From: an uncultured Pelagibacteraceae bacterium
GTDB lineage: Bacteria; Pseudomonadota; Alphaproteobacteria; Pelagibacterales; Pelagibacteraceae
Length of the DNA: 61,328 nt
Assembly: GCA_902512765.1 (NCBI GenBank)
Contig: CABXKF010000002.1
Location: forward strand, 1-61,328
Direction of reading: 5' to 3'
Below the pieces are notes generated by a model. The model did no database searches, was not told where the DNA came from, and saw only the letters and a program-made list of their open reading frames with translations. The position numbers and the translations under genes are program-made. Position 1 is the first letter of the stretch; each line of letters begins with the position of its first letter. Below are positions 19,164 to 29,538 of the stretch, piece by piece.

Positions 19164-19175
19164 CCCCAATATCAA

Positions 19176-19793
19176 ATGACAAAAAGATTAAACTCTAAAC
19201 ATAAAGTAGATAGAAGATTAAAAGCCAATCTATGGGGAAGACCAAAGAGTCCTTTCAATAAAAGAGACTACGGACCAGGACAACACGGTCAAGGTAGAAA
19301 AGGTAAGCCATCAGATTATGGAACGCAGTTGCAAGCTAAGCAAAAATTAAAAGCTTACTACGGTAACATTAACGAGAGACAATTTAGAAATATTTATAAA
19401 AAAGCTGTTATGCTTAAAGGTGATACTGGTGAAAATTTAATCGGTTTACTTGAAAGAAGATTGGATGCAGTTATTTATAGAGCAAAATTTGCAACAACAG
19501 TTTTTTCTTCAAGACAATTAATTAACCATGGTCACGTAAGAGTGAATGGTAAAAAAGTTAATATTGGTAGCTACATAGTTAAAGAAGAAGACTCAATTGA
19601 GATCAGAGATAAATCTAAGCAATTAGCAATTATTGATATTGCTTTAGCTAGCAAAGAAAGAGAAACACCAGAATATATTCAAATGGATGAGAAAAACAAA
19701 AAAGTTAAATTTGTAAGAGTGCCTAAGTTTGAAGAAGTTCCTTATCCAATTGTGATGGAACCAAACTTAGTAATTGAATATTACTCTAGATAA
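19176..19793 (+). CDS. rpsD: 30S ribosomal protein S4
   Basis: S4 is a primary 16S rRNA-binding protein that nucleates 30S assembly. The 205-residue sequence has the S4 N-terminal domain ([24 protein letters not shown]) and an S4 RNA-binding domain near residues 92-155 ([33 protein letters not shown]). The gene is alone, away from the alpha operon where it sits in E. coli, and has its own promoter just upstream. Its stop lies three bases from the stop of the convergent grxD. Confidence 0.97.
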   Translation: MTKRLNSKHKVDRRLKANLWGRPKSPFNKRDYGPGQHGQGRKGKPSDYGTQLQAKQKLKAYYGNINERQFRNIYKKAVMLKGDTGENLIGLLERRLDAVIYRAKFATTVFSSRQLINHGHVRVNGKKVNIGSYIVKEEDSIEIRDKSKQLAIIDIALASKERETPEYIQMDEKNKKVKFVRVPKFEEVPYPIVMEPNLVIEYYSR

Positions 19794-19796
19794 TAA

Positions 19797-20135
19797 TTAA
19801 TTTTTAGCTTTAAAACTTATACCCTTAGTCTCAAGCAATTTTGCTAATTCGCCACTTTCGTACATTTCTTTTACGATATCACAGCCGCCAACAAATTCTT
19901 TTTTGATATAAAGTTGGGGGATAGTAGGCCAGTCACTGAAAGTTTTAATCCCCTCTCTAACATTTTGATCTTCTAAAACATTTACACCTTGAAAATTAAC
20001 TTCAAGAATTTTTAACATATTAGATACAGCCATTGAAAAACCACACTGAGGAGCATCAGGCGTACCTTTCATAAATAAACATACTTCGTTACTATCAATA
20101 TGAGTTTGAATTAAATTTTTTGTATTATCATCCAT
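19797..20135 (-). CDS. grxD: Monothiol glutaredoxin (CGFS type)
   Basis: A 112-residue Grx4-type glutaredoxin that binds and transfers a bridging [2Fe-2S] cluster with glutathione. The CGFS site is at residues 31-34 (PQCGFSMAV), followed by WPTIPQLYI and the GGCDIVKEM glutathione-binding segment. It overlaps the preceding bolA-family gene by one base (TAATG), and Grx4-BolA heterodimers are known iron-sulfur carriers, so the pairing fits a joint role in Fe-S trafficking. It is last in the purine operon. Confidence 0.94.
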   Translation of the reverse strand: MDDNTKNLIQTHIDSNEVCLFMKGTPDAPQCGFSMAVSNMLKILEVNFQGVNVLEDQNVREGIKTFSDWPTIPQLYIKKEFVGGCDIVKEMYESGELAKLLETKGISFKAKN

Positions 20136-20365
20136 TATTGCTCCTTTGTTTTAATTGCTAAGGCATGTAATTCATTTCCCATTTTACCCTTTAGAGAATT
20201 ATATACCATTTTATGTTGTTCAATTTTGCTTTTACCTGAGAATTGTGCAGAGGTTACTGTTGCTGAGTAATGATTGCCATCACCAGCTAAATCTTGAATT
20301 TCAACTGTAGCATCAGTCAAAGCTTCTTTGATTAAACTCTCAATTTCTTTTAAATCCATTGCCAT
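20135..20365 (-). CDS. BolA-family protein
   Basis: A small BolA/IbaG-like protein of 76 residues with the class II KH-like fold. Characteristic features are DLKEIESLIKEALTDATVEI, an NHYSATVTSAQF segment carrying the His ligand, and HKMVYNSLKGKMG near the C-terminus. I place the start at the ATG 20363-20365, which shares a base with the purL stop (TAATG) and gives the family length; a longer reading frame to 20392 lies wholly inside purL. It partners genetically with the CGFS glutaredoxin directly downstream. Confidence 0.9.
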   Translation of the reverse strand: MAMDLKEIESLIKEALTDATVEIQDLAGDGNHYSATVTSAQFSGKSKIEQHKMVYNSLKGKMGNELHALAIKTKEQ

Positions 20366-22557
20366 TATTTGCTCATATAACTTGTTAACCATTTTGTATT
20401 CGATGTTCTTAATTCGTCAATTGTTACTTTTGTCTTTTCGTTAATAAACATTTGATTCTTATTAATTGTTCCAAGTTCATCATAATGAACTGCATTTTTG
20501 TTTAAAATATCAGTCACTTTTTTAAGACTATCCTTGTTTACTTCGATCACGTATCTACCTTGATCTTCAGCAAAAAAATATTCAATTTCATTAATTAGAT
20601 ATTTTGGTTTTTTAAGATTAATTCCCTTGTTTCCTTTAATACACATTTTTGCAACTGCAGTAATTATTCCACCAATAGATACATCGTGAGCACTTTTAAT
20701 ATGATCCGCATCTATTAACTTTAATAAAGTTTCTCCATTATTTTTTTCATTAAACAGATTGATTTCTGGTGGAGGACCATTTTTTTCATCTAATATGTTT
20801 CTTGCAAACAAACTTTGATCAATATGTCCTTCAGTTTTTCCAATTACTAAAACGATATTATCAACCTCTTTAAAATCCATTGTAATCATTTTGTTATAAT
20901 CTTTGATTAAGCCAACACCACCAATTGATGGGGTAGGTTTGATACCTTCTTCTTTTGTCTGATTGTAAAAAGATACATTTCCTGAAACGACTGGAAATTT
21001 TAAATATTCAGCAGCTTCCCCAATTCCTTGAACACATTCAACAAACTCACCCATGTTTTCTTCATTTTCAGGGCTACCAAAGTTTAGGCAATTTGTAATA
21101 GCAATCGGTTTTGCACCTACAGAAATTAGATTTCTAAAACTTTCACAAACAACTTGTTTTCCACCAGTTAAAGGATGCGCCCAACAATATACAGCAGATG
21201 AATCAACCGATGCTGCAATTGCTTTATCAGTTCCATGAACTCTCACAACACCAGAGTCACCACCTGGTTTTTGTATAGTGTCACCCATAACTGTATGATC
21301 GTATTGTTGCCAAATCCATTCTTTACTACAAACATTTGGATTAGATAAAACTTTTTTTAACACATCTATAATTTTTAAATTTTTAAGATCTTCTTTTTTA
21401 ATTTTATTTTTTTTAGGTAATTTTGCTTTTTTCCATTTACGGTCATACATTGGTGAATTTTCAACTAAAGTATTAACTGGAATATCTGCAACTTGCTCAT
21501 TATCAAAGAACAGTTCAATCTTCTTAGATTTAGTTGTTTTACCAATTACTGCAAAATCTAAATTCCATTTATCGAATATTTTTTTAGCCTGGTCTTCTTT
21601 ACCGTTTTCTAAAACGATTAACATTCTCTCTTGACTTTCAGAGAGCATAATTTCATAAGGTGTCATCTTAGCTTCTCTGCATGGAACTTTATTTAAATTA
21701 ATTTCAATTCCAAGATTTCCTTTTGAGGCCATTTCAATACTTGACGATGTAAGTCCAGCTGCCCCCATGTCTTGAATTGCTATAATTGAGTCCCCAGCCA
21801 TTAACTCTAAGCAAGCTTCAAGTAATAGTTTTTCAGTAAATGGATCTCCAACTTGAACAGTAGGTTTTTTTTCCTCTATTTTTTCATCAAAGCTAGCTGA
21901 TGCCATGCTAGCACCATGAATTCCATCTCGTCCTGTTTTAGACCCTACATAAATTACTGGTTTACCTAGACCTGCTGCTTTTGAGTAGAAAATCTTATCT
22001 TTTTTCACTAACCCCAGTGTCATCGCATTAACTAGAATATTACCATTATACGAGCTATCAAAGCTAGTTTGACCTGCTATCGTTGGAACACCCATACAGT
22101 TCCCATAACCACCAATACCGTGAACAACCCCTCTAAGTAAATTTTTAGTTTTTTTGTGTTGAGGCGATCCGAAATGAATAGAGTTTAAATTAGCAATAGG
22201 ACGTGCTCCCATTGTAAACACATCTCTCATAATTCCACCAACTCCAGTTGCTGCTCCTTGATAGGGTTCAATAAAAGAAGGGTGATTGTGGCTTTCAATT
22301 TTAAATACAATTGCATCATTATCACCAATATCTACAACTCCTGCATTTTCTCCTGGTCCTTGAATGACTTGTTTTCCTTTGGTTGGAAGCTTTTTTAAGT
22401 GAAGTCTCGATGATTTATAAGAACAATGTTCATTCCACATTGCTGAAAAGATACCTAGTTCAGTAATATTTGGAGTTCGCTTAAGTAGCTCACAAATTTT
22501 TGCATATTCGTCTTTTTTAAGACCATGATCTATAGCAACTTGTTCGTTTACAATCAT
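20365..22557 (-). CDS. purL: Phosphoribosylformylglycinamidine synthase, PurL subunit
   Basis: This is the synthetase subunit of FGAM synthase (purine step 4). The 730-residue length identifies the small PurL form that works as a complex with separate PurS and PurQ, both encoded immediately upstream. Visible features include [17 protein letters not shown] near residue 44, the [19 protein letters not shown] segment near residue 90, [11 protein letters not shown] near residue 263, and a second PurM-like half with [10 protein letters not shown] and HDVSIGG. Its ATG overlaps purQ by four bases, and its stop overlaps bolA. Confidence 0.97.
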   Translation of the reverse strand: MIVNEQVAIDHGLKKDEYAKICELLKRTPNITELGIFSAMWNEHCSYKSSRLHLKKLPTKGKQVIQGPGENAGVVDIGDNDAIVFKIESHNHPSFIEPYQGAATGVGGIMRDVFTMGARPIANLNSIHFGSPQHKKTKNLLRGVVHGIGGYGNCMGVPTIAGQTSFDSSYNGNILVNAMTLGLVKKDKIFYSKAAGLGKPVIYVGSKTGRDGIHGASMASASFDEKIEEKKPTVQVGDPFTEKLLLEACLELMAGDSIIAIQDMGAAGLTSSSIEMASKGNLGIEINLNKVPCREAKMTPYEIMLSESQERMLIVLENGKEDQAKKIFDKWNLDFAVIGKTTKSKKIELFFDNEQVADIPVNTLVENSPMYDRKWKKAKLPKKNKIKKEDLKNLKIIDVLKKVLSNPNVCSKEWIWQQYDHTVMGDTIQKPGGDSGVVRVHGTDKAIAASVDSSAVYCWAHPLTGGKQVVCESFRNLISVGAKPIAITNCLNFGSPENEENMGEFVECVQGIGEAAEYLKFPVVSGNVSFYNQTKEEGIKPTPSIGGVGLIKDYNKMITMDFKEVDNIVLVIGKTEGHIDQSLFARNILDEKNGPPPEINLFNEKNNGETLLKLIDADHIKSAHDVSIGGIITAVAKMCIKGNKGINLKKPKYLINEIEYFFAEDQGRYVIEVNKDSLKKVTDILNKNAVHYDELGTINKNQMFINEKTKVTIDELRTSNTKWLTSYMSK

Positions 22558-23237
22558 TTTAGATTATTAATTAAATTATTAAAAAAAAGAGACCCATCTT
22601 CACCTGATAGAGAAGGGTCAATCATTCTTTCAGGATGGGGCATCATACCTAAAACATTTTTTTCTTTATTAAATATACCTGCAATATTTTTAATGGATCC
22701 ATTAGGATTAAATTTCTCTTCAGTTTTGCCTTCTTTATCACAGTAATTGATTGCTACTTGTTCATTATCTTCAATTTCTTTTAATTGATCGTTAGTGCAA
22801 AAATAGTTTCCCTCATTATGAGCTATATGAAACTCTAAAATTTCACTATCAATGTTTTTAAAGTAAGTATTTTTTTTATCATTAATTTTAACAAATATAT
22901 TTTTACAAATAAATTCTAAGTATTTATTTCTTAATAAAACACCTGGAACTAAACCTGTTTCAACTAAAATTTGAAAACCATTGCAAATACCCATCACCAT
23001 TCCACCTGAGTTTGCAAAGTTTATCACTGATTTCATTATTTTTGATTTTGATGCCATACTTCCGCATCTCAAATAATCTCCATAAGAAAATCCACCTGGT
23101 AAAACAACTAAATCACTTTTTGGCAGCTCAACATCGTCATGCCAAACCATCTTATTTTTGAATCCAAATTTTTTTAAAGCAACGTCCATATCTCTGTCAC
23201 AATTAGAACCAGGAAATGTAATGACGGATGATTTCAT
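22554..23237 (-). CDS. purQ: Phosphoribosylformylglycinamidine synthase, PurQ glutaminase subunit
   Basis: PurQ is the class I glutamine amidotransferase that feeds ammonia to PurL. The 227-residue protein shows [17 protein letters not shown] at the start, [12 protein letters not shown], and the nucleophile elbow [12 protein letters not shown], with the catalytic cysteine in GICNG near residue 84. A late MMPHPERM segment supplies His and Glu. It starts three bases after purS and overlaps purL by four bases. Confidence 0.96.
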   Translation of the reverse strand: MKSSVITFPGSNCDRDMDVALKKFGFKNKMVWHDDVELPKSDLVVLPGGFSYGDYLRCGSMASKSKIMKSVINFANSGGMVMGICNGFQILVETGLVPGVLLRNKYLEFICKNIFVKINDKKNTYFKNIDSEILEFHIAHNEGNYFCTNDQLKEIEDNEQVAINYCDKEGKTEEKFNPNGSIKNIAGIFNKEKNVLGMMPHPERMIDPSLSGEDGSLFFNNLINNLK

Positions 23238-23240
23238 TAA

Positions 23241-23483
23241 TTATTGTGCATCAATAATTTTATAATTTTCAATAACTAGATTGGCTAAAAGTTTGTTACA
23301 CATTTCTTCAACTTTTTCTTTAGCTTTTTTGGGATCACTTTCCTTAGTGTCAATTTCAAAGTACTTACCTTGTCTTACTTCATTGATGTCATTAAATCCC
23401 ATTCCATCCAAGGTTTGGTGAATAACTTTTCCTTGAGGGTCTAGAACATCTTTTTTAAGCGTAATAATTACAGAAATTTTCAT
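23241..23483 (-). CDS. purS: Phosphoribosylformylglycinamidine synthase, PurS subunit
   Basis: PurS is the small structural subunit that bridges PurL and PurQ. The 80-residue protein has the expected [20 protein letters not shown] start and the [14 protein letters not shown] segment, and family-normal length. The gene overlaps purC by four bases upstream and is followed at three bases by purQ. Its presence matches the small PurL. Confidence 0.95.
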   Translation of the reverse strand: MKISVIITLKKDVLDPQGKVIHQTLDGMGFNDINEVRQGKYFEIDTKESDPKKAKEKVEEMCNKLLANLVIENYKIIDAQ

Positions 23484-24265
23484 TTACGTTTCCTTTTAAC
23501 TGAAGATAATTTTGTAACATTTACTGCAGAAACATTTGATTGTTCGTGAAGTATCCCAAGTCTTTTAGCAACCTCAGTATAAGCAGGAATAAGATCACCT
23601 AAATTTTTTCTAAATCTGTCTTTATCTAACTTTTTATCAGTAATGCTGTCCCAAAGTCTGCAAGTATCAGGACTAATTTCATCAGCAAGAATAACCTCTT
23701 CTTTACCGTTAACTTTTAATCTTCCAAATTCCAATTTGAAATCAATTAGTTTAATTCTAACACCTCTAAACATGCCGATCATAAAGTCATTAATTCTTAA
23801 AATCATTTTCTTAACTTTCTCGATTTCTTTTTTTGTAGCCCAATCAAAAGCTAAGATATGCTCTTCTGCTATTAATGGATCGCCTAACTTGTCATCTTTT
23901 AAGCAATATTCAATAAGAGGCTCTTTTAAAATTGTTCCATCTTCAATACCCAATCTTTTCGTAATAGATCCTGTTGCAACATTTCTAACGATGAATTCAA
24001 TTGGAATGATTTCAACCAATTTAATTACTTGCTCTCTCATATTAAGTCTTTTGACCAAGTGATTTTTAATTCCTATCTGAGATAGATTTGAAAGGATATG
24101 TTCTGAAATTCTATTATTTAAAACACCTTTTCCTTCTATGGTAGATTTTTTTTGATTGTTAAATGCGGTAGCGTCGTCTTTAAAGTATTGAATAACCAAA
24201 TTCTTATCATTTGTTGTGTAAATGATTTTAGCTTTACCTTCGTACAGTTTTTTTCCTTTTTTCAT
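23480..24265 (-). CDS. purC: Phosphoribosylaminoimidazole-succinocarboxamide (SAICAR) synthase
   Basis: PurC joins aspartate to CAIR, purine step 8. The 261-residue ATP-grasp-like enzyme opens with [12 protein letters not shown], and shows [23 protein letters not shown] and [11 protein letters not shown], all diagnostic. A lysine-rich C-terminal tail extends slightly past the usual end. Its start shares a base with the purB stop (TAATG) and its end overlaps purS. Confidence 0.96.
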   Translation of the reverse strand: MKKGKKLYEGKAKIIYTTNDKNLVIQYFKDDATAFNNQKKSTIEGKGVLNNRISEHILSNLSQIGIKNHLVKRLNMREQVIKLVEIIPIEFIVRNVATGSITKRLGIEDGTILKEPLIEYCLKDDKLGDPLIAEEHILAFDWATKKEIEKVKKMILRINDFMIGMFRGVRIKLIDFKLEFGRLKVNGKEEVILADEISPDTCRLWDSITDKKLDKDRFRKNLGDLIPAYTEVAKRLGILHEQSNVSAVNVTKLSSVKRKRK

Positions 24266-25557
24266 TATTTAAAAACTCTTCTAAAGATGAAATTTACATT
24301 TTTAAAGTGTTTTGCGTAACTAAATATAGATTTTAGTTTTTTAGGAGTGATTTTGCTCATAATTAACTTATCTGAGCTAATAACATCAAATAAATCTAAA
24401 TCTTCAGCAAAACATTTTTTAGCATAATTTTGAACCATACGGTAAGATTGCTCTCTACTTAACCCAGACTTTGTTAATTCTAGCATTATTTCTTGTGAGA
24501 AAATCAAACCTTTAGTGATATTTAAATTTTCTAACATTTTTTTTGGATAAACAATCATGTTATCTAAAATATTAGTTAATCTGACTAATGCAAAATCAGT
24601 TGTAATATTAGCATCAGGTCCAATATTTCTTTCAACACTTGAATGAGAAATATCTCTTTCGTGCCAAAGGGCAATATTTTCTAAAGCAGGAATTACTGCA
24701 CTTCTAACCATTCTTGCAAGCCCTGTTAAGTTTTCACTTAATATCGGATTCTTTTTATGCGGCATTGCAGAGGAACCTTTTTGATTTTTTGAAAAGAATT
24801 CTTGCATTTCATAAACTTCAGTTCTTTGTAAATGTCTAATCTCAACAGCAACTCTTTCAATTGATCCGGCAATAATACCTAGTACTGAAAAATAAAAAGC
24901 ATGACGATCTCTTGGTATTACTTGAGTTGAAATTGGCTCAACTTTTAAACCTAATTTTTTGGCAACATGTTTTTCAACATTAGGGTTAATGTTGGCAAAA
25001 GTTCCGACAGCGCCAGATATTGCACATGTTGATACTTCATCTATTGCATCTACTAATCTTTTTCTATTTCTTTTGAATTCTTCATAAAACGAAGCTAATT
25101 TTAAACCAAATGTAACCGGTTCAGCATGAATACCGTGACTTCTACCCATGCATGGTGTGAATTTGTATTTCTTGGCTTGTTTTTTAAGAACTTTTAAAAT
25201 TTGATCTAAGTCTTTTAGGATTATCTTACCAGACTGAACCATTTGAATGTTAAAACTGGTATCCAATACATCTGATGAAGTCATTCCTTGATGTAAGTAT
25301 CTAGCTTTAATACCAGCTCTTTCAGTAACAGAAGTTAAAAAGGCTATAACATCATGTTTAACTTCAGACTCAATTTTGTGAATTCTGCTTACATTTATTT
25401 TAGCTTTTTTTCTAACAACTGAAGCAACTCCTTTTGGAATTTGACCAAGTTTTTCCATGGCTTCAGCAGCTGCAACTTCGACATCTAGCCAAATTTTATA
25501 TTTATTTTCTTCTGACCAAATGTCAGTTAATTCTTTTCGAGAGTATCTTTTAATCAT
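24265..25557 (-). CDS. purB: Adenylosuccinate lyase
   Basis: PurB carries out two fumarate eliminations, SAICAR to AICAR and adenylosuccinate to AMP. The 430-residue fumarase/aspartase-fold protein has TSSDVLDTS near residue 88, [14 protein letters not shown] near residue 139 with a catalytic His, and the signature loop [12 protein letters not shown] near residue 262 containing the catalytic serine. It follows map by three bases and leads the purine block; a shared transcript from sfsA onward is likely. Confidence 0.96.
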   Translation of the reverse strand: MIKRYSRKELTDIWSEENKYKIWLDVEVAAAEAMEKLGQIPKGVASVVRKKAKINVSRIHKIESEVKHDVIAFLTSVTERAGIKARYLHQGMTSSDVLDTSFNIQMVQSGKIILKDLDQILKVLKKQAKKYKFTPCMGRSHGIHAEPVTFGLKLASFYEEFKRNRKRLVDAIDEVSTCAISGAVGTFANINPNVEKHVAKKLGLKVEPISTQVIPRDRHAFYFSVLGIIAGSIERVAVEIRHLQRTEVYEMQEFFSKNQKGSSAMPHKKNPILSENLTGLARMVRSAVIPALENIALWHERDISHSSVERNIGPDANITTDFALVRLTNILDNMIVYPKKMLENLNITKGLIFSQEIMLELTKSGLSREQSYRMVQNYAKKCFAEDLDLFDVISSDKLIMSKITPKKLKSIFSYAKHFKNVNFIFRRVFK

Positions 25558-25560
25558 TAA

Positions 25561-26331
25561 TTATAAGTATGGGGGCTTTGAATAACCTTTAGCAGATTCT
25601 GTAAAGATTTCATAACCATTTTCAGTAATTCCCAATGTATGCTCAAATTGTGCTGATAAAGATTTATCTTTTGTAACAGCAGTCCAACCATCATTTAACA
25701 TTTTAACATCATATTTGCCGGTATTAATCATAGGTTCAATTGTAAAAGTCATACCAGGTCTTAAATCCATGCCTGAATTTTTACTCCCATAATGCAAGAT
25801 GTTGGGTGGTTCATGAAACGTAGTACTTATGCCATGACCACAAAAATCTCTTACAACTGAAAAACCTTTATCTTCAACGAATGATTGAATTTCATATCCT
25901 ATATCTCCCAATCTAATACCAGGTTTTAATATTTTAATCGCTCTCATCATAGACTCGTGAGTTGTATCTATAAGATTATTTAATTTAACAGAGGTATTGC
26001 CAATTGAAAACATTCTACTAGTATCTCCATAATGTTCATCAACAATAGCAGTGACATCTACATTGATTGCATCACCATCTCTTAAAATTCTATCTGATGG
26101 AATACCGTGGCAAACAACATGATTTAAAGATGTGCATAAAGATTTTGTAAAACCCCTATAATAAAGTGGGGCAGAGTATCCACCGTTATCTCTAATAAAC
26201 TCGTAACCTAATTTATCAATATGATCTGTTGATATACCTTCTTTAATATTATCGGTCAGCATATCTAAAGTTTGAGCTGCTAACTTTCCGGCAACTCTCA
26301 TTTTTTCAAATTTTTCTTTATAATCACTCAT
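25561..26331 (-). CDS. map: Methionine aminopeptidase, type I
   Basis: Map removes the initiator methionine from new proteins. The 256-residue pita-bread enzyme has metal ligands in INVDVTAIVDEHYGDTSRMF (two Asp), a catalytic His in CHGIPSDR and GHGISTTFHEPP, and a Glu in TIEPMIN. I begin at the ATG 26329-26331; a TTG one codon upstream would add one residue. The start overlaps the end of sfsA by eight bases, so translation is coupled. It is followed by purB. Confidence 0.95.
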   Translation of the reverse strand: MSDYKEKFEKMRVAGKLAAQTLDMLTDNIKEGISTDHIDKLGYEFIRDNGGYSAPLYYRGFTKSLCTSLNHVVCHGIPSDRILRDGDAINVDVTAIVDEHYGDTSRMFSIGNTSVKLNNLIDTTHESMMRAIKILKPGIRLGDIGYEIQSFVEDKGFSVVRDFCGHGISTTFHEPPNILHYGSKNSGMDLRPGMTFTIEPMINTGKYDVKMLNDGWTAVTKDKSLSAQFEHTLGITENGYEIFTESAKGYSKPPYL

Positions 26332-27037
26332 CAATAATCTTTAGTTTTTTATCTATAAAAATTTTTTTAGAACTTATATCACATCTATAGGCTAAAAAGT
26401 TAACTCCTGCTTTTTTAGCAATTAGATAATTATTATAATATTCAGCATCTACATCTTTAGCTATTTTAAACTTTTTCATGTTTTGGATTTGAACTAAAAA
26501 TAATAAGTAGCTTTTATAACCTTTTTTTATGGCATCAATAAGAGTGAGTAGGTGTTTGGTGCCACGTGCTGTCACAGCATCTGGAAACTCAGCGGTGTCT
26601 TTATTTCTAAAAAGGGTAACATTTTTAACCTCTACAAAGCTCTTTTGTTTATTTTTCTCAATTAAAAAGTCAAATCTAGTCTCTTTGTTGAAAAATACCT
26701 CTGGTTTAATTAGATCACAATTTTTAAGTTCTTTAATAAGATTATTTTCTAAAGCGTGTTGAGCTATTCTATTAGCCATGTGGGTGTTAACACCAACTAG
26801 ATTTTTTCTTGTTTTGATAATTTCAAGTCCATATTTGAGTTTTCTCTTGGGGTCGTTATTAGGAAGAACATAGACATCATTCCCCTCATCTAATAGACCT
26901 TTCATTGATCCTGTATTAGGACAATGTGCGGTAACTACTTCTTTTGTTAATTGAACATCAGCAAAAAAACGTTTGTAACGTTTGATTAATTTGCCTTTTA
27001 TTAAAGACTTGGTAAATTCCATTTCTAAATTATACAT
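26324..27037 (-). CDS. sfsA: SfsA family DNA-binding/nuclease-like protein
   Basis: The 237-residue protein matches the SfsA (sugar fermentation stimulation protein A) family, with an OB-like N-terminal part and a C-terminal domain of restriction endonuclease fold. Seen here are FADVQLTKEVVTAHCPNTGSMKGL, then RFDFLIEK plus FVEVKNVTL, which form a PD-(D/E)XK-like site, and DAVTARGTKHL. The true cellular role is unsettled. The ATG at 27037 lies five bases from the divergent gene; a second in-frame ATG at 27020-27022 (MEFTKSL) is equally plausible and leaves a 20-base gap. Confidence 0.88.
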   Translation of the reverse strand: MYNLEMEFTKSLIKGKLIKRYKRFFADVQLTKEVVTAHCPNTGSMKGLLDEGNDVYVLPNNDPKRKLKYGLEIIKTRKNLVGVNTHMANRIAQHALENNLIKELKNCDLIKPEVFFNKETRFDFLIEKNKQKSFVEVKNVTLFRNKDTAEFPDAVTARGTKHLLTLIDAIKKGYKSYLLFLVQIQNMKKFKIAKDVDAEYYNNYLIAKKAGVNFLAYRCDISSKKIFIDKKLKIIDE

Positions 27038-27042
27038 TTAAA

Positions 27043-27792
27043 ATGACCAAAAACACAAAAGTTAATGCCGCAATATTAATTATAGGTAATGAAATTTTAT
27101 CTGGCCGAACTCAAGATACGAACACTTCAACTTTAGCAATTTGGTTAAATTCAATTGGAGTTAAGGTAGGAGAGGTTAGAGTTATCCCAGACATTGAAAA
27201 GACAATAATCGATACACTTAATTTATTAAAGACAACTTACGATTATGTTTTTACAACAGGCGGTATTGGTCCAACTCACGATGATATTACTGCAGAATCT
27301 GTTTCAAAAGCATTTGGGCTAAAATATGAGATACATAAAGAGGCATATAAAATTTTAGAGGCTTATTATAAACCAGGTGAATTTAACGAAGGCAGACAAA
27401 AGATGGTTTGGATGCCAAAAAATGCAAATTTAATTTTAAATCCCACAAGTGGTGCCCCAGGTTTTAGTGTTGAAAATGTATTCTGTCTACCAGGTGTTCC
27501 ATCAATTTTAAAATCTATGATTGGTGGATTAACCAACAAAATTGTGGGGGGTGCTCCTATTTTAAGTTTAACTATAAGCTTAAGAACTGTTGAAAGTGAA
27601 ATTGCCGACTCTTTAACCAAAGTGCAAAATGATTATCAAGATGTTGAAATTGGAAGCTATCCTTTTTTTCAAGCTGGAAAGTTAGGAGTTTCAATAGTGA
27701 TTAGATCAGAGGATCAATCCAAGATTGATAATACTAAATCACAAATTTTTAAATTTGTTAATGATAAAAACATAGAAGTAGTAGATCGTTAA
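27043..27792 (+). CDS. CinA-like molybdopterin-binding domain protein
   Basis: This 249-residue protein corresponds to the N-terminal MoCF-like domain of CinA (competence/damage-inducible protein A). It starts with AAILIIGNEILSGRTQDTN, followed by VFTTGGIGPTHDDITAESV near residue 80 and CLPGVPSILKSM near residue 150. The C-terminal nicotinamide-nucleotide amidase domain of full CinA is absent. Related short proteins are FAD pyrophosphatase or unknown-function homologues. It is divergent from sfsA and abuts the next gene without any gap. Confidence 0.8.
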   Translation: MTKNTKVNAAILIIGNEILSGRTQDTNTSTLAIWLNSIGVKVGEVRVIPDIEKTIIDTLNLLKTTYDYVFTTGGIGPTHDDITAESVSKAFGLKYEIHKEAYKILEAYYKPGEFNEGRQKMVWMPKNANLILNPTSGAPGFSVENVFCLPGVPSILKSMIGGLTNKIVGGAPILSLTISLRTVESEIADSLTKVQNDYQDVEIGSYPFFQAGKLGVSIVIRSEDQSKIDNTKSQIFKFVNDKNIEVVDR

Positions 27793-28197
27793 ATGCTTTA
27801 TTTTGCTTACGGAAGTAATCTTCATCATTTTCAAATGAAAAGAAGATGTAAAGACAGTGTTTATTTAAAAAAGATAAATCTTAAAGATTTTAAATTAACC
27901 TTTAGAAGTAAATACAGAGCAGCAGATATTGAACCTAAAAAAAATTTAATTGTCCCTGGTGGATTGTTTGACATATCAAAAAGTGATGAAAAAAAACTAG
28001 ATGTTTATGAGGATTATCCAAGTTTATATAGAAAGTTTTATTTTACCTATTACGGAAAAAAAGTGATGACTTATACAATGGTTAAAAAAACACCTTTTAG
28101 ATTTCCTACTGAAAGATATCTAAATGTTATTAAAAGAGGGTACAAAGATTGTGGTTTGGATAAAAAATACCTTACTCAAGGATTAATACCCAGATAA
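27793..28197 (+). CDS. Gamma-glutamylcyclotransferase (AIG2-like) family protein
   Basis: A 134-residue protein with the family's opening YFAYGSNLH substrate-binding loop at residues 3-11 and a VYEDYPSLYRK segment near residue 75, which carries the candidate catalytic Glu. Members split gamma-glutamyl amines or peptides to 5-oxoproline. The ATG follows the preceding stop codon directly, implying coupled translation, and the next gene begins four bases after its stop. The substrate is not defined by the sequence. Confidence 0.75.
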   Translation: MLYFAYGSNLHHFQMKRRCKDSVYLKKINLKDFKLTFRSKYRAADIEPKKNLIVPGGLFDISKSDEKKLDVYEDYPSLYRKFYFTYYGKKVMTYTMVKKTPFRFPTERYLNVIKRGYKDCGLDKKYLTQGLIPR

Positions 28198-28201
28198 AAA
28201 T

Positions 28202-29494
28202 ATGTTTTTACACACTAAATTAGAAAATAGAAAAGAGCCAATAAGAATTGCATTCATTGGATGCGGTAAGTTTGTCAGCATGTTTTTGGCACAATATAAT
28301 CATTTAGATAAAATTCAAATTGATAGCATTGTAGATTTAAATATAGAACAAGCAAAAAGAAACTGTAGCAATAGTGGACTAGACGAAACAACAATAAGTG
28401 AAATTAATTTTTCAAAATCTCTTGATGAAATATTAGAAAGAAATATTGAAATTTTTATTGAAGCAACTGGCAACCCAATTGTTGGAACTGTTCATGCGGT
28501 TAAGATTATTAAAAATAAAAAGCATGTTATTCTAGTAAATGTTGAGGCAGATATCACTTGTGGAAAATATTTATCTGATATTGCAAAAGAAAATGAAGTT
28601 ATCTGTTCAATGGCTTATGGAGATCAGCCTTCATTAATTGTAGAACAAATTGAGTGGGCAAGATTAAATGGTTTCTCCGTTGTTTGTGCTGGTAAAGGTA
28701 CCAAATATCACCCTACATTTGAGTACTCTACACCCGATACTGTTTGGGGCCACTATGGCCTTACGAAAGAACGTGCTGAAAAAGAATCTGGAATGAATCC
28801 TAAGATGTTTAATAGTTTTTTATGTGGTGATAAATCTGCAATTGAAATGTGTGCTGTAAGTAATGCTGCAAATTTAAAATGTCCAAGTAACGGATTAACT
28901 TTTCCACCTGTAGGAGTTTATGACATAGCAAAAAAATTAATTCCTAAACAAGAAGGTGGGTTAATAGATTTTGATGGTCAAGTTGAAGTTATATCCAGTA
29001 TTGATTTAAATAAAAATGATATACCTAATGATTTAAGGTGGGGTGTTTACATAGTTATAAAAGCTAAAAATGAATATGTAAAAAACTGTTTCAAAGATTA
29101 TGGAATGGTAACAGACTCTTCAGGAAATTATTCTGCAATTTGGAGACCATATCACTATATTGGGTTGGAGCTTGCTCAATCAATTTATTCAATAGCGCTC
29201 GATAATCGAGCAACTGGCTTTACAAAAAAATATAATGCTGATGTTGCAAGTTATGCAAAAAAGGATTTAAAAATAGGTGATAAACTTGATGGAGAAGGTG
29301 GTTTTTGTGCAAGAGGTAAACTAATTACTTCAAAAAAATCTAAGGATGAAAAAATTTTACCATTAGGACTTACAGACAATGCGATTTTGAAGAAAAATAT
29401 CAATAAAGATCAAATGATTAAATTAGATGATGTTGAGTTAAATCTTCCCAAGGAAGTAATTGAAGCTAGAGATTATCAATACAATTTAATATAG
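28202..29494 (+). CDS. NAD(P)-dependent oxidoreductase with C-terminal SAF domain (COG4091-like)
   Basis: The 430-residue protein has a Rossmann nucleotide-binding start (IAFIGCGKF near residue 16), a homoserine-dehydrogenase-like core (IEATGNPIVGTVHA, SMAYGDQPSLIVEQIEWA) and a C-terminal SAF-like region (LKIGDKLDGEGGFCARGKL). This layout is that of predicted homoserine dehydrogenase-like proteins annotated as SAF-domain oxidoreductases, thought to act in sugar-acid or polyol metabolism. The reaction is unproven. It sits just before tRNA-Leu, with a separate promoter for the tRNA beginning at its stop codon. Confidence 0.75.
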   Translation: MFLHTKLENRKEPIRIAFIGCGKFVSMFLAQYNHLDKIQIDSIVDLNIEQAKRNCSNSGLDETTISEINFSKSLDEILERNIEIFIEATGNPIVGTVHAVKIIKNKKHVILVNVEADITCGKYLSDIAKENEVICSMAYGDQPSLIVEQIEWARLNGFSVVCAGKGTKYHPTFEYSTPDTVWGHYGLTKERAEKESGMNPKMFNSFLCGDKSAIEMCAVSNAANLKCPSNGLTFPPVGVYDIAKKLIPKQEGGLIDFDGQVEVISSIDLNKNDIPNDLRWGVYIVIKAKNEYVKNCFKDYGMVTDSSGNYSAIWRPYHYIGLELAQSIYSIALDNRATGFTKKYNADVASYAKKDLKIGDKLDGEGGFCARGKLITSKKSKDEKILPLGLTDNAILKKNINKDQMIKLDDVELNLPKEVIEARDYQYNLI

Positions 29495-29522
29495 TTGAGT
29501 TATAAATAATTGTGGATATAAA
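29495..29522 (+). promoter_or_regulatory. Promoter for tRNA-Leu and nadK
   Basis: A -35-like TTGAGT (29495-29500) and -10 TATAAA (29517-29522) are spaced by 16 bases, the same spacing as the rpsD promoter. The tRNA begins 16 bases after the -10, which leaves a short 5' leader for RNase P to remove. Confidence 0.6.
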
Positions 29523-29538
29523 GATGAAATTCATTAAT

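Noticed and set aside
20365..20392. Longer N-terminus for the BolA-family protein
   Set aside because: The extension lies entirely within purL; the ATG on the purL stop gives the usual family length.
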